Of a DNA stretch of 5,435 bases, positions 1-4,980 are shown one piece after another. Position numbers and translations under genes: made by a program. Source of the stretch: Methanosarcinaceae archaeon (GTDB lineage Archaea; Halobacteriota; Methanosarcinia; Methanosarcinales; Methanosarcinaceae). Position 1 is the first letter of the stretch, and every line of letters starts with the position of its first letter. The notes beneath the pieces were generated by a model that was not told the origin of the DNA, ran no database searches, and worked only from the letters and a program-made list of their open reading frames with translations. The stretch covers positions 1-5,435 of the forward strand of contig JAUVET010000128.1 of NCBI GenBank assembly GCA_030594665.1. The letters run 5' to 3'.

Positions 1-237
1 AAAGACCAGCACTTTCATGGAGGTTTCAGGCTCGAACTTGAGGGTGCGGTTCGTTGACCTGAAACTGACACAACTGAGTTGGCTGTCGCGGTCTTTTATT
101 GTGAAATAATAATGGCCGGATGAGTGTTTTGTAAGGTTGGAGATCTCTCCGCGTACCCACACTTCGCTTATCTGCGGGTCGGACGAAAGGATGTGCTTAA
201 TGTAGTTGTTGAGTTGTGAGACGGTGTATATTCCCAT
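1..237 (-). CDS. xseA: Exodeoxyribonuclease VII large subunit, N-terminal part (cut by window edge)
   Basis: The reverse strand reads open from an ATG at 237 to the left edge, giving the first 79 residues of a protein usually 400-450 long. It begins MGIYTVSQLNNYIK and continues with SEVWVRGEISN, HSSGHYYFTIKD, CVSFRS and LKFEP. These in this order are the signature of the N-terminal OB-fold (nucleic-acid binding) domain of XseA. The family pairs with the small subunit XseB in a cytoplasmic nuclease that degrades single-stranded DNA from both ends to oligonucleotides. The start is supported by a GGAG ribosome binding site (reverse strand, 245-248) seven bases upstream. The catalytic C-terminal domain and any xseB lie outside the window. 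The gene runs away from all the others here and looks like undamaged housekeeping sequence next to a decayed region. Confidence 0.93.
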   Translation of the reverse strand, partial: MGIYTVSQLNNYIKHILSSDPQISEVWVRGEISNLTKHSSGHYYFTIKDRDSQLSCVSFRSTNRTLKFEPETSMKVLVF

Positions 238-280
238 GGGTTTTCTCCACGTTCTTTGTGGGTATTATGTGAGAGGTGGT

Positions 281-292
281 ATTATAGTTTAA
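281..292 (-). promoter_or_regulatory. Possible TATA box for xseA
   Basis: On the reverse strand the A/T-rich stretch TTAAACTATAAT lies about 45-55 bases before the xseA ATG. Archaeal transcription usually starts about 25 bases after the TATA box, which would give a start near 258 and a leader of about 20 bases holding the GGAG site. The match to a TATA consensus is imperfect, so this rests mainly on spacing. Confidence 0.3.
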
Positions 293-360
293 TGTAAGTG
301 GGGTGAAAGTGTATGATAAGGTGGTACTCAGGTACGATCTCATTATCGATTTATTTTTCA

Positions 361-412
361 GACACCGATTTATGGTTGCTGATGAGGTGGTGGTGCAATT
401 AAAATCGGTGTC
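361..412. repeat. 11-bp perfect inverted repeat between xseA and the GxxExxY remnant
   Basis: GACACCGATTT (361-371) is the exact reverse complement of AAATCGGTGTC (402-412), with a 30-base spacer. The rest of 238-412 is AT-rich and holds no gene that I recognise apart from the xseA leader. The arms could form a hairpin or be a remnant of a small element. The right arm directly abuts the recognisable GxxExxY homology, so it may mark a breakpoint. Confidence 0.5.
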
Positions 413-538
413 AAGGTTATAGGTGTATTTACGGCTCAAACATTATCATGCTTAAGAAGCATACGATTGAAGCGAGCTTTATTGATAAATTTTGGAGAGA
501 AACGTATGGTTGATGAAATTAAGAGAATATCATCATAA
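413..538 (+). pseudogene. C-terminal remnant of a GxxExxY-family protein
   Basis: The frame ending at TAA 536-538 reads KVIGVFTAQTLSCLR, then LKRALLINFGEKRM, then VDEIKRISS. This matches the end of GxxExxY proteins (a PD-(D/E)XK nuclease-like family abundant in methanogens and bacteria), whose C-terminus is typically of the form HxAQLLxYLKxxGxKxGLLINF followed by a KRI tail. About 42 of the usual 120-130 residues remain. The GxxExxY motif itself is missing and the frame is closed by a TGA at 383-385. The conserved histidine before AQ and the tyrosine before LK are also changed, so decay is well advanced. The family's function is not established. There is no start codon or ribosome binding site of its own. 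Confidence 0.6.
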
Positions 539-730
539 GAATTTGATAGGGGTATTTTAGGAGTGAAATTCTGGACACAGAGTGAAAGTTGCTACGATCT
601 CTGTGGCAAAAAAAGAAAGAGAAGAAATAATGAGCCCACATTTACATAGACTCCCCTCATACACCGCAATGATCTTGCACACAATTTTCCGGTTCAGAAT
701 CCAAGCAAATTTTTAATTACGATACCAAGA
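539..730. other. AT-rich spacer with no recognisable gene
   Basis: No coding signal is seen on either strand. The one structural element is a short inverted repeat, CACAGAG (576-582) with CTCTGTG (599-605), around a 16-base loop and followed by an A-rich run from 608. It may be a leftover transcription-end structure of the GxxExxY gene or chance. The right end leads into the TATA box at 731. Confidence 0.45.
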
Positions 731-754
731 TTTAAATAAGTTTGTTCCAATTCT
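731..754 (+). promoter_or_regulatory. TATA-box promoter of the decayed nucleotide-sugar operon
   Basis: TTTAAATAAG at 731-740 is a good archaeal TATA box. Its start lies 30 bases before the ATG at 761, so transcription beginning about 25 bases after the box would give a leaderless or nearly leaderless message. The 24-base block TTTAAATAAG-TTTGTTCCAA-TTCT matches the block at 2005-2028, in front of rfbC, at 20 positions. Confidence 0.6.
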
Positions 755-760
755 ACATGC

Positions 761-873
761 ATGAAATATCTTGTTACAGGCGGCGCAGGTTTTATCGGCT
801 CGCATCTATGCGAGCGGCTGTGTGTTATAACTATCAAGAACATCCATTACTTGAGAAAAATGGAGTAGTTTAA
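761..873 (+). pseudogene. Extended-SDR nucleotide-sugar epimerase/dehydratase, both ends kept, middle deleted
   Basis: From ATG 761 the protein reads MKYLVTGGAGFIGSHLCERL, the N-terminal Rossmann beta-alpha-beta unit of extended short-chain dehydrogenases such as UDP-glucose 4-epimerase or UDP-glucuronate decarboxylase. TGGAGFIGS is the NAD-binding glycine motif. Homology stops at about 820. In that frame the ORF ends at TAG 866-868 after 35 residues, against about 310 in the family. In a second frame, 832-873 reads YQEHPLLEKNGVV and stops at TAA 871-873. That looks like the extreme C-terminus of the same kind of protein (often WF/WY, acidic, HP near the end) and sits two bases before the next ATG, as expected in an operon. 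I infer an internal deletion of about 280 codons. The N-terminal identification is firm; the C-terminal part is tentative. Confidence 0.75.
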
Positions 874-875
874 AC

Positions 876-1259
876 ATGAAAATAACAATCGATGGAGTAA
901 ATCTAAAGGACCTGAAGGTTGTTCCGGATGAACGGGGCTGGCTCATGGAGATCCTGCGATGCGATGATGAGATATACCAGCAGTTCGGGCAAGTCTATAT
1001 GACCACTGCGTATCCTGGTGTGGTCAAGGGATGGCATTATCACAAGGAAGGAGTAGTATCTTATCTTGTTGATCTATATTCCAGCGGCAAGATCAATAAG
1101 GGAAAGCTGGCGGAATTACTTGATCTGGATATATATGGTGTAAACAGAGTGTTAGAAAAGTACCATGCTAAATCCAGTATTAGCTACGAAAGATTTACCC
1201 GGGGCATTGAAATCACAGAAAAACTCAGGAATATTGAAGAATACTCACTCTACATTTGA
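876..1259 (+). CDS. Chimeric ORF: start of a cupin sugar 3,5-epimerase fused to a UPF0175 tail
   Basis: Residues 1-57 resemble the N-terminus of dTDP-4-dehydrorhamnose 3,5-epimerase-like cupins: VVPDERGWLMEILR, then FGQVYMTTAYPGVVKGWHYHK. HYHK corresponds to the region of the catalytic histidine in RmlC. From about residue 59 the sequence switches in frame to VSYLVDLYSSGKINKGKLAELL, which belongs to a different family (UPF0175). The rest of the epimerase barrel, with its lysine and tyrosine active-site positions, is missing, so epimerase activity is not expected. ATG 876 is preceded by GGAG at 862-865 with ten bases between. The ORF is 127 residues against about 150-185 for such epimerases. 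It lies two bases after the SDR remnant's end and 16 bases before the ManC remnant, so the original order was probably SDR, epimerase, manC. Whether the fusion makes a stable protein cannot be told from sequence. Confidence 0.7.
   Translation: MKITIDGVNLKDLKVVPDERGWLMEILRCDDEIYQQFGQVYMTTAYPGVVKGWHYHKEGVVSYLVDLYSSGKINKGKLAELLDLDIYGVNRVLEKYHAKSSISYERFTRGIEITEKLRNIEEYSLYI
1050..1259 (+). pseudogene. UPF0175 C-terminal segment within the chimeric ORF
   Basis: The segment SYLVDLYSSGKINKGKLAELLDLD with YGVNRVLEKYHAKSSISYE fits the small UPF0175 family. Its core is a helix-turn-helix-like unit, commonly of the form LYxxGKISLGKAAELAG followed by a second helix. Members often sit beside a PIN-domain or DUF3368 gene and are regarded as predicted antitoxins. 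The family's N-terminal 20-30 residues are replaced here by epimerase sequence. The frame ends at TGA 1257-1259 after IEEYSLYI. There is no partner toxin immediately downstream, but a PIN-like start fragment exists at 4415. Family assignment rests on motif pattern only. Confidence 0.55.
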
Positions 1260-1275
1260 CGGAGTTTTGAAAATC

Positions 1276-1869
1276 ATGAAATCCATCATCCTCGCAGGCG
1301 GTACAGGCTCCCGTCTCTGGCCATTGAGCCGAAAACAGTATCCAAAGCAGTTCCTCAAACTCGGCAGCACTTCATTGTTCCAGAATACGGTACTGCGATG
1401 CCAGAGGATATCCGATCCATCAGGGATATTCATTGTTACCAACGAGTCGCAGAAGTTCCTTGTCTCAGGCCAGTTAGAAGAGATCGAATCGAATATCCCG
1501 AAGGAGAATGTGCTCATTGAGCCCGTGGGAAAGAATACCCTTCCTGCCATCTGTTTTGGTGTGCATGAGATCGAGGAGAGATATGGCAGGTCAACCGTGG
1601 GCGTGTTCTCATCAGACCACCTCATGGATACAGAAGCGATGGGAACGATCGCAGGCGCGCAGGATCTGGCACTTGACCACTTTGTGACGTTCGGTGTTGC
1701 ACCTGACTCCCCGCATACGGGCTACGGATACATAAAACCGGGCGCTGCTGTGGGTGAGAATGGCTATGAGGTTTCGGAGTTCAAGGAAAAACCGGATATT
1801 GAAGATGCAGAACGATATGTGGGTGAGGATGATATTATGAGATTTGATGATGTGTATGGGCGGGAGTAG
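1276..1869 (+). pseudogene. manC: Mannose-1-phosphate guanylyltransferase, truncated
   Basis: ATG 1276 follows a GGAG at 1261-1264. The protein begins MKSIILAGGTGSRLWPLSRK and continues YPKQF, the GTP-binding signature of GDP-mannose pyrophosphorylases. Further family landmarks follow: EPVGKNTLPAI (residues 82-92), SSDH (112-115, usually PSDH), TGYGYI (148-153) and FKEKPD (169-174). The intact enzyme makes GDP-mannose from mannose-1-phosphate and GTP in the cytoplasm. Only 197 residues are present, against about 350 for the catalytic domain alone or 450-480 with the isomerase domain. After ERYV (about residue 182) the expected GYLWNSGMF-type segment is absent. The sequence jumps to EDDIMRFDDVYGRE and stops, a tail resembling the region between the transferase and isomerase domains. 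An internal deletion is inferred and activity is unlikely. A longer in-frame start at 1165 would overlap the chimera and has no family support. Confidence 0.85.
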
Positions 1870-1930
1870 GCGTTGAAGTTGTGGAGAAGGTCGGCGGATA
1901 TTTAGGTGGTCGTTGGAGCAGCTTTCTTTT

Positions 1931-1956
1931 TGGCGGAATGCGCCGCGCTTTGCGCA
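1931..1956. repeat. Short GC-rich hairpin element (REP-like)
   Basis: In the 1870-2004 spacer, which otherwise holds no recognisable gene, a GC-rich patch contains two small alternative stems: GGCG/CGCC (1932-1935 with 1941-1944) and TGCGC/GCGCA (1939-1943 with 1952-1956). Its core GGAATGCGCCGCGCT resembles GGAATCCGCTGCGCT at 4773-4787 beside the rfbA fragment. It may be a dispersed palindromic unit that marks break points; the similarity is short. Confidence 0.35.
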
Positions 1957-2004
1957 CTTATGTTGTTTTCAAATTCACCCCACTCATCAACTTCTATCCT
2001 AAAA

Positions 2005-2028
2005 TTTATATAAGTTTGTGCAAATTAT
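2005..2028 (+). promoter_or_regulatory. TATA-box promoter of the rfbCBD operon
   Basis: TTTATATA at 2005-2012 is a near-ideal archaeal TATA box, followed by AGTTTGTGCAAATT. Transcription would start around 2030-2037, giving a leader of about 35-40 bases before the rfbC ATG at 2072. The 24-base block matches 731-754 at 20 positions, suggesting common control or descent of the two promoters. Confidence 0.7.
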
Positions 2029-2071
2029 CACCAAGATAATTTTAATAAAAATAACTGCGGATCCAACAAAT

Positions 2072-2623
2072 ATGGAAGTTATAGAAACGAAGATCGACGA
2101 CCTATTAATTCTGGAACCAAAGGTATTCGGTGATGAACGAGGATACTTTTTTGAAAGCTATACCAAACAGGTATTTGATGATCTAGTTGGTACTGAATAT
2201 AATTTCGTCCAGGACAATGAATCAAAGTCGTCCTACGGTGTACTCAGGGGGCTGCATTACCAGCTTGCCCCCTACAGCCAGGCTAAATTGGTACGGGTTT
2301 TGCAGGGCAGGGTGTATGATGTTGCTGTAGACCTTCGTAAGGATTCACCCACATATGGGGAATGGGATGGTGTGGAATTGTCCTCGGAGAACAAGAAACA
2401 ATTCCTGATACCAAAAGGATTTGCCCATGGGTTCTGCGTGTTAAGTGAGACCGCTACGTTTGCATACAAGTGTGATGAATACTACCGTCCTGAGGCAGAA
2501 CGAGGGATCATTTACAATGACCCTACACTAGCTATTGACTGGAAAGTGAAGGATGTGGATATATTGGTGTCGGATAAGGATCTGGTTTTGCCTGAACTTG
2601 CGGATGCAGAGATGAACTTTTAG
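2072..2623 (+). CDS. rfbC: dTDP-4-dehydrorhamnose 3,5-epimerase
   Basis: This gene encodes a 183-residue cytoplasmic cupin enzyme, the family's usual length. It epimerises C3 and C5 of dTDP-4-keto-6-deoxyglucose in dTDP-L-rhamnose synthesis. Visible landmarks are FGDERGYFFE (19-28), the FVQDNESKS substrate loop (45-53), RGLHYQ with the catalytic His62, Lys72 in QAKLVRV, IPKGFAHGF (113-121) and the conserved Tyr132 in AYKCDEYY. All expected active-site residues appear intact. An upstream in-frame GTG at 2018 would extend the protein by 18 residues. It lies inside the promoter block, before the likely transcription start, so ATG 2072 is chosen although no clear Shine-Dalgarno precedes it. It is first in an operon with rfbB 35 bases downstream. 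This is a complete relative of the broken epimerase at 876. Confidence 0.95.
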   Translation: MEVIETKIDDLLILEPKVFGDERGYFFESYTKQVFDDLVGTEYNFVQDNESKSSYGVLRGLHYQLAPYSQAKLVRVLQGRVYDVAVDLRKDSPTYGEWDGVELSSENKKQFLIPKGFAHGFCVLSETATFAYKCDEYYRPEAERGIIYNDPTLAIDWKVKDVDILVSDKDLVLPELADAEMNF

Positions 2624-2647
2624 ATGTTGGATATGGAAATTTAATCT

Positions 2648-2652
2648 GGAGG
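2648..2652 (+). promoter_or_regulatory. Shine-Dalgarno site of rfbB
   Basis: GGAGG lies six bases before the ATG at 2659 and is the strongest ribosome binding site in the window. It fixes the rfbB start and contrasts with rfbC and rfbD, which lack an obvious one. Confidence 0.75.
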
Positions 2653-2658
2653 ATAAGC

Positions 2659-3618
2659 ATGTTGAAATTGTTGATAACAGGTGGATGTGGATTTATAGGC
2701 AGTAATTTTATCCGTAATATGCTGGAGAAATATCCGGATTACCAAATAACGAATCTCGATAAACTTACCTATGCAGGGAATCCTGATAATCTTAAGGATA
2801 TTGAGTCGAATTCAAATTATACTTTTGTTAAGGGTGACATATGCGATCCTGATGTTGTGAGCAAGGTTATGCAGGATGTGGACCAGGTGGTACATTTTGC
2901 GGCTGAGAGTCATGTGGATCGTTCCATTGAGGACGGAGCTGTCTTTGTCCGGACAAATGTGCTCGGCACGAATACTCTTTTGCAAGGTGCTCTTGCCAAT
3001 GATGTTGAACGGTTTATCCATGTTTCTACAGACGAAGTATATGGCAGTATTAAGGAAGGTTCGTTCTCTGAAATGGACGATCTGAAACCATCCAGCCCGT
3101 ATTCGTCCAGCAAAGCGGGTTCGGACCTGCTGGCGATGTCATATTATACTACCTACGACCTCCCGGTGACGATCACACGTTGCACGAATAATTTTGGACC
3201 GTATCAGTATCCTGAGAAACTGATCCCACTGTTTATTACGAACCTTATGGACAATAGGAAGGTTCCTGTCTACGGTTCCGGTATGAATGTGCGGGATTGG
3301 ATCCATGTGGATGATCACTGCTCGGGAATCGATCTTGTGCTTAACAATGGGAATGTAGGAGAAGTGTATAACATTGGGGGCGGCAGTGAACTGACAAATC
3401 TGGATATTACCCACAGGATCCTTGCGGCTCTGGGTAAGGATGAGTCCATGATCGAGTATGTGGATGATCGAAAGGGGCATGACTTCAGGTATTCCCTGGA
3501 CTGTAACAAGCTTAAGAAAATGGGCTGGATACCAAAATATGATTTTGATACTGCTCTGGATAGTACTATTCAGTGGTATGTGGACAATAGATGGTGGTGG
3601 GAACCATTAAAACGCTGA
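2659..3618 (+). CDS. rfbB: dTDP-glucose 4,6-dehydratase
   Basis: This 319-residue extended SDR enzyme converts dTDP-glucose to dTDP-4-keto-6-deoxyglucose with bound NAD. It begins MLKLLITGGCGFIGSNFIRN, the Rossmann NAD site. Next come LDKLTYAGNPDNL (33-45), HFAAESHVDRSI (79-90), and the STDEVYG segment (123-129), whose Thr-Asp-Glu triad marks dehydratases rather than epimerases. The catalytic YxxxK is Tyr148/Lys152, followed by RCTNNFGPYQ (174-183) and RDWIHVDDH (212-220). The tail WWWEPL is usual for RmlB. Everything needed for activity is present and the length is near the lower end of the family. The last 28 bases overlap the start of rfbD, implying translational coupling. It supplies the substrate of RfbC. 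Confidence 0.97.
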   Translation: MLKLLITGGCGFIGSNFIRNMLEKYPDYQITNLDKLTYAGNPDNLKDIESNSNYTFVKGDICDPDVVSKVMQDVDQVVHFAAESHVDRSIEDGAVFVRTNVLGTNTLLQGALANDVERFIHVSTDEVYGSIKEGSFSEMDDLKPSSPYSSSKAGSDLLAMSYYTTYDLPVTITRCTNNFGPYQYPEKLIPLFITNLMDNRKVPVYGSGMNVRDWIHVDDHCSGIDLVLNNGNVGEVYNIGGGSELTNLDITHRILAALGKDESMIEYVDDRKGHDFRYSLDCNKLKKMGWIPKYDFDTALDSTIQWYVDNRWWWEPLKR

Positions 3619-4412
3619 TTTTAGGTGCAGGCGGGATGCTTGGCACAGACCTTTGTAGTGTGTTCCCCGATGCTGTGAAGCTTACGCATGATGACATCGA
3701 CATTACGGACAGGGAACAGGTTATCGAAACGATCAAGCGCATTGAGCCGGATGTCGTGATCAATGCTGCTGCTTACACTGATGTGGACGGCTGTGAGGAT
3801 GAGTGCAACCGAGAACTTGCGTTCGATGTAAATGGCAGGGCACCGGGTTATATTGCAGAGGGCTGCTCCCTGATGGGAGCTAAACTTGTTCATTTCAGCA
3901 CGGATTATGTGTTTGATGGCTCCAGAAAGGAATATATGGAATCTGACCTCACATGTCCTATCAATGTTTACGGTGAGTCGAAGTTGCTGGGTGAGAGGAA
4001 TATCATCGAGAATATGGACGATTACAGGATCATACGTACCTCCTGGTTATTTGGGCACCATGGCAGGAATTTCGTTGAGACCATGTTGAAGTTATCCGGT
4101 GAGATGGATGCGGTTAGTGTGGTGGATGACCAGTTCGGCAAACCTACCTATGCTGCGGATCTTGCCAGCAAGACTGCCGAGATTATTGAACTTGCTCCCG
4201 GGATATACCATATCACCAATGACGGTGTATGTTCATGGTATGAGTTTGCAGCAGCAATTATTGATAACGTGTTTCCGTGCTCAAGTGAAGAGTTTGTCAG
4301 AAAGGCAAAGCGTCCGGGATATTCGGTGCTGAGCAATACGAAAACTGCTCCGATGCGGCACTGGAAGGAGGCTCTTGTGGAATATTTAAAGCAGAGGACG
4401 GCAGGACATTAA
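3591..4412 (+). CDS. rfbD: dTDP-4-dehydrorhamnose reductase
   Basis: This 273-residue SDR performs the last step, NAD(P)H-dependent reduction of dTDP-4-keto-L-rhamnose to dTDP-L-rhamnose. Motifs are LILGAGGMLG (9-18, nucleotide site), VINAAAYTDVDGCE (56-69), FSTDYVFDG (102-110), the catalytic YGESK (Tyr127, Lys131), RTSWLFG (149-155), and RPGYSVLSNT (241-250) near the C-terminus. All are intact and the length is slightly under the usual 280-300. The start is ambiguous because three consecutive codons, ATG GTG GTG at 3591-3599, could each initiate; ATG is preferred. The start lies inside the last ten codons of rfbB and no clear Shine-Dalgarno is seen, so ribosomes finishing rfbB probably re-initiate here. 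A normal operon would continue with rfbA; here a PIN-like fragment follows after two bases. Confidence 0.96.
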   Translation: MVVGTIKTLILGAGGMLGTDLCSVFPDAVKLTHDDIDITDREQVIETIKRIEPDVVINAAAYTDVDGCEDECNRELAFDVNGRAPGYIAEGCSLMGAKLVHFSTDYVFDGSRKEYMESDLTCPINVYGESKLLGERNIIENMDDYRIIRTSWLFGHHGRNFVETMLKLSGEMDAVSVVDDQFGKPTYAADLASKTAEIIELAPGIYHITNDGVCSWYEFAAAIIDNVFPCSSEEFVRKAKRPGYSVLSNTKTAPMRHWKEALVEYLKQRTAGH

Positions 4413-4414
4413 AT

Positions 4415-4612
4415 ATGGTAAGAATACTGCTGGATGCAGATGCGTCTATTAAATTAACGTATTTGTATAGCTGTGGTGAGATAGCTGTGCAAATGAGAGT
4501 GTCCTATCTGAAACTGAAGCAAAAACCGGCACAACCGCCGCAGGTGGCGGATTCCAAAACCACTGACGCGAACGATATGGGCGTTTTCGCGGCATTTCAA
4601 CTTATAAAATAA
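4415..4612 (+). pseudogene. Start of a PIN-domain (VapC-like) gene followed by unrelated sequence
   Basis: The ORF begins two bases after the rfbD stop. Its first 15 residues, MVRILLDADASIKLT, match the first strand and helix of PIN-domain proteins, with Asp7 or Asp9 at the position of the first metal-binding acidic residue. Beyond about residue 16 the similarity fades. The remaining 50 residues (with KLKQKPAQPPQVADSK) look like translated spacer, including the CCGCC/GGCGG hairpin at 4535-4550. The later acidic residues of a PIN active site are absent and 65 residues is half the usual 120-140, so no ribonuclease toxin activity is expected. A direct repeat ATAGCTGTG (4467-4475, 4481-4489) sits just after the recognisable part. 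The assignment rests on a very short segment. Confidence 0.4.
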
Positions 4613-4652
4613 ATACGATGCAACGCAGCATAGCGTTTTTACATGCAAATGT

Positions 4653-4689
4653 TTCGAGAAAATCCTCGCGATGCTCGGATTGACTCGAA
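4653..4689. repeat. Two-part hairpin
   Basis: TTCGAG (4653-4658) pairs with CTCGAA (4684-4689). Inside it AATCC (4661-4665) pairs with GGATT (4677-4681), giving 6 + 5 base pairs, a 2x2 internal loop and an 11-base end loop. It could act as RNA structure downstream of the rfb operon or be part of a dispersed repeat. Confidence 0.5.
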
Positions 4690-4690
4690 C

Positions 4691-4713
4691 TATATAATTC
4701 TATGAATTATATA
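4691..4713. repeat. AT-rich near-palindrome, 10-bp perfect arms
   Basis: TATATAATTC (4691-4700) is the exact reverse complement of GAATTATATA (4704-4713), with a three-base centre TAT. It starts one base after the preceding hairpin. Possible roles are a transcription-end structure, a binding site for a dimeric regulator, or overlapping TATA boxes facing both ways; the sequence does not decide between them. Confidence 0.55.
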
Positions 4714-4790
4714 CAATTAAAAATGTGAAGGTTTGTTCGATCGATATAATAGATATATATTTCATAATGTTTGGAATCCGCTGCGCTGCG

Positions 4791-4977
4791 CGCTTTGGCG
4801 TCGCTGAGGTGGATAAAGACCGTGGGCAGGTCCTGTGCATCGAGGAGAAGCCTGACGTGCCTGAGTCTGATTATGCTGTGACAGGGTTGTATCTATGACG
4901 GCGGCGTGTTCGATGTTATTAAGACACTGAAGCCGTCAGGGCGCGGTGAGCTTGAGATCACGGATGTGAATAATTAA
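4791..4977 (+). pseudogene. rfbA: Glucose-1-phosphate thymidylyltransferase, internal fragment with frameshift
   Basis: The frame at 4791-4895 reads RFGVAEVDKDRGQVLCIEEKP, then ESDYAVTGLYL. After a shift, 4897-4974 reads DGGVFDVIKTLKPSGRG and ELEITDVNN. Together these are the middle of RfbA/RmlA (roughly residues 120-190 of about 290), including the EEKP and VTGLYxYD sugar-nucleotide binding motifs. The N-terminal GGxGTRLxPxT nucleotide site and the whole C-terminus are missing. In VTGLYLYD two bases are lost near 4893-4897, creating a TGA at 4896-4898. The fragment ends at TAA 4975-4977, next to the start of a repeat. The intact enzyme makes dTDP-glucose, the substrate of RfbB. Its place behind rfbD fits a former rfbC-B-D-A operon, so this step must be supplied from elsewhere. 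Confidence 0.9.
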
Positions 4978-4980
4978 TAT

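Larger units (their letters stand above)
4547..4781. repeat. 12-bp inverted repeat bracketing the spacer between rfbD and the rfbA remnant
   Basis: GCGGATTCCAAA at 4547-4558 is the exact reverse complement of TTTGGAATCCGC at 4770-4781. The left arm adjoins a small hairpin CCGCC/GGCGG (4535-4539 with 4546-4550) and the right arm runs into a GC-rich patch (4781-4791) beside the rfbA fragment. Between them lie AT-rich sequence, a T-run at 4636-4640 that could end transcription, and the hairpins listed separately; no gene is seen there. The arrangement could be the ends of a small inserted element or two opposed copies of a dispersed palindromic unit. Confidence 0.45.

Noticed and set aside
375..412. 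Possible C/D-box guide RNA (CTGATGA near 379 and TTGATGA near 510)
   Set aside because: No matching D box CTGA at the right spacing or terminal stem is present; the 11-bp arms do not fit the kink-turn layout.
197..439. Reverse-strand 80-residue ORF
   Set aside because: It overlaps the xseA start in another frame, is rich in Thr/Ser/Asn as expected of AT-rich spacer, and matches no family.
1165..1275. Upstream in-frame ATG for ManC
   Set aside because: The extra 37 residues come from the chimeric ORF in another frame; MKSIILAGGTGSR is the family's true start and has its own GGAG.
1245..1625. Reverse-strand 126-residue ORF
   Set aside because: It is a shadow of the manC coding strand with no recognisable motif.
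2018..2071. GTG start extending rfbC by 18 residues
   Set aside because: It lies within the promoter block, upstream of the likely transcription start, and the extra residues do not look like the family; ATG 2072 gives the normal length and places His62, Lys72 and Tyr132 as in known RmlC.
4651..4690. tRNA-like T-arm (GTTTCGAG followed by AATCC)
   Set aside because: There is no acceptor stem, anticodon arm or conserved D-loop in the surrounding sequence.
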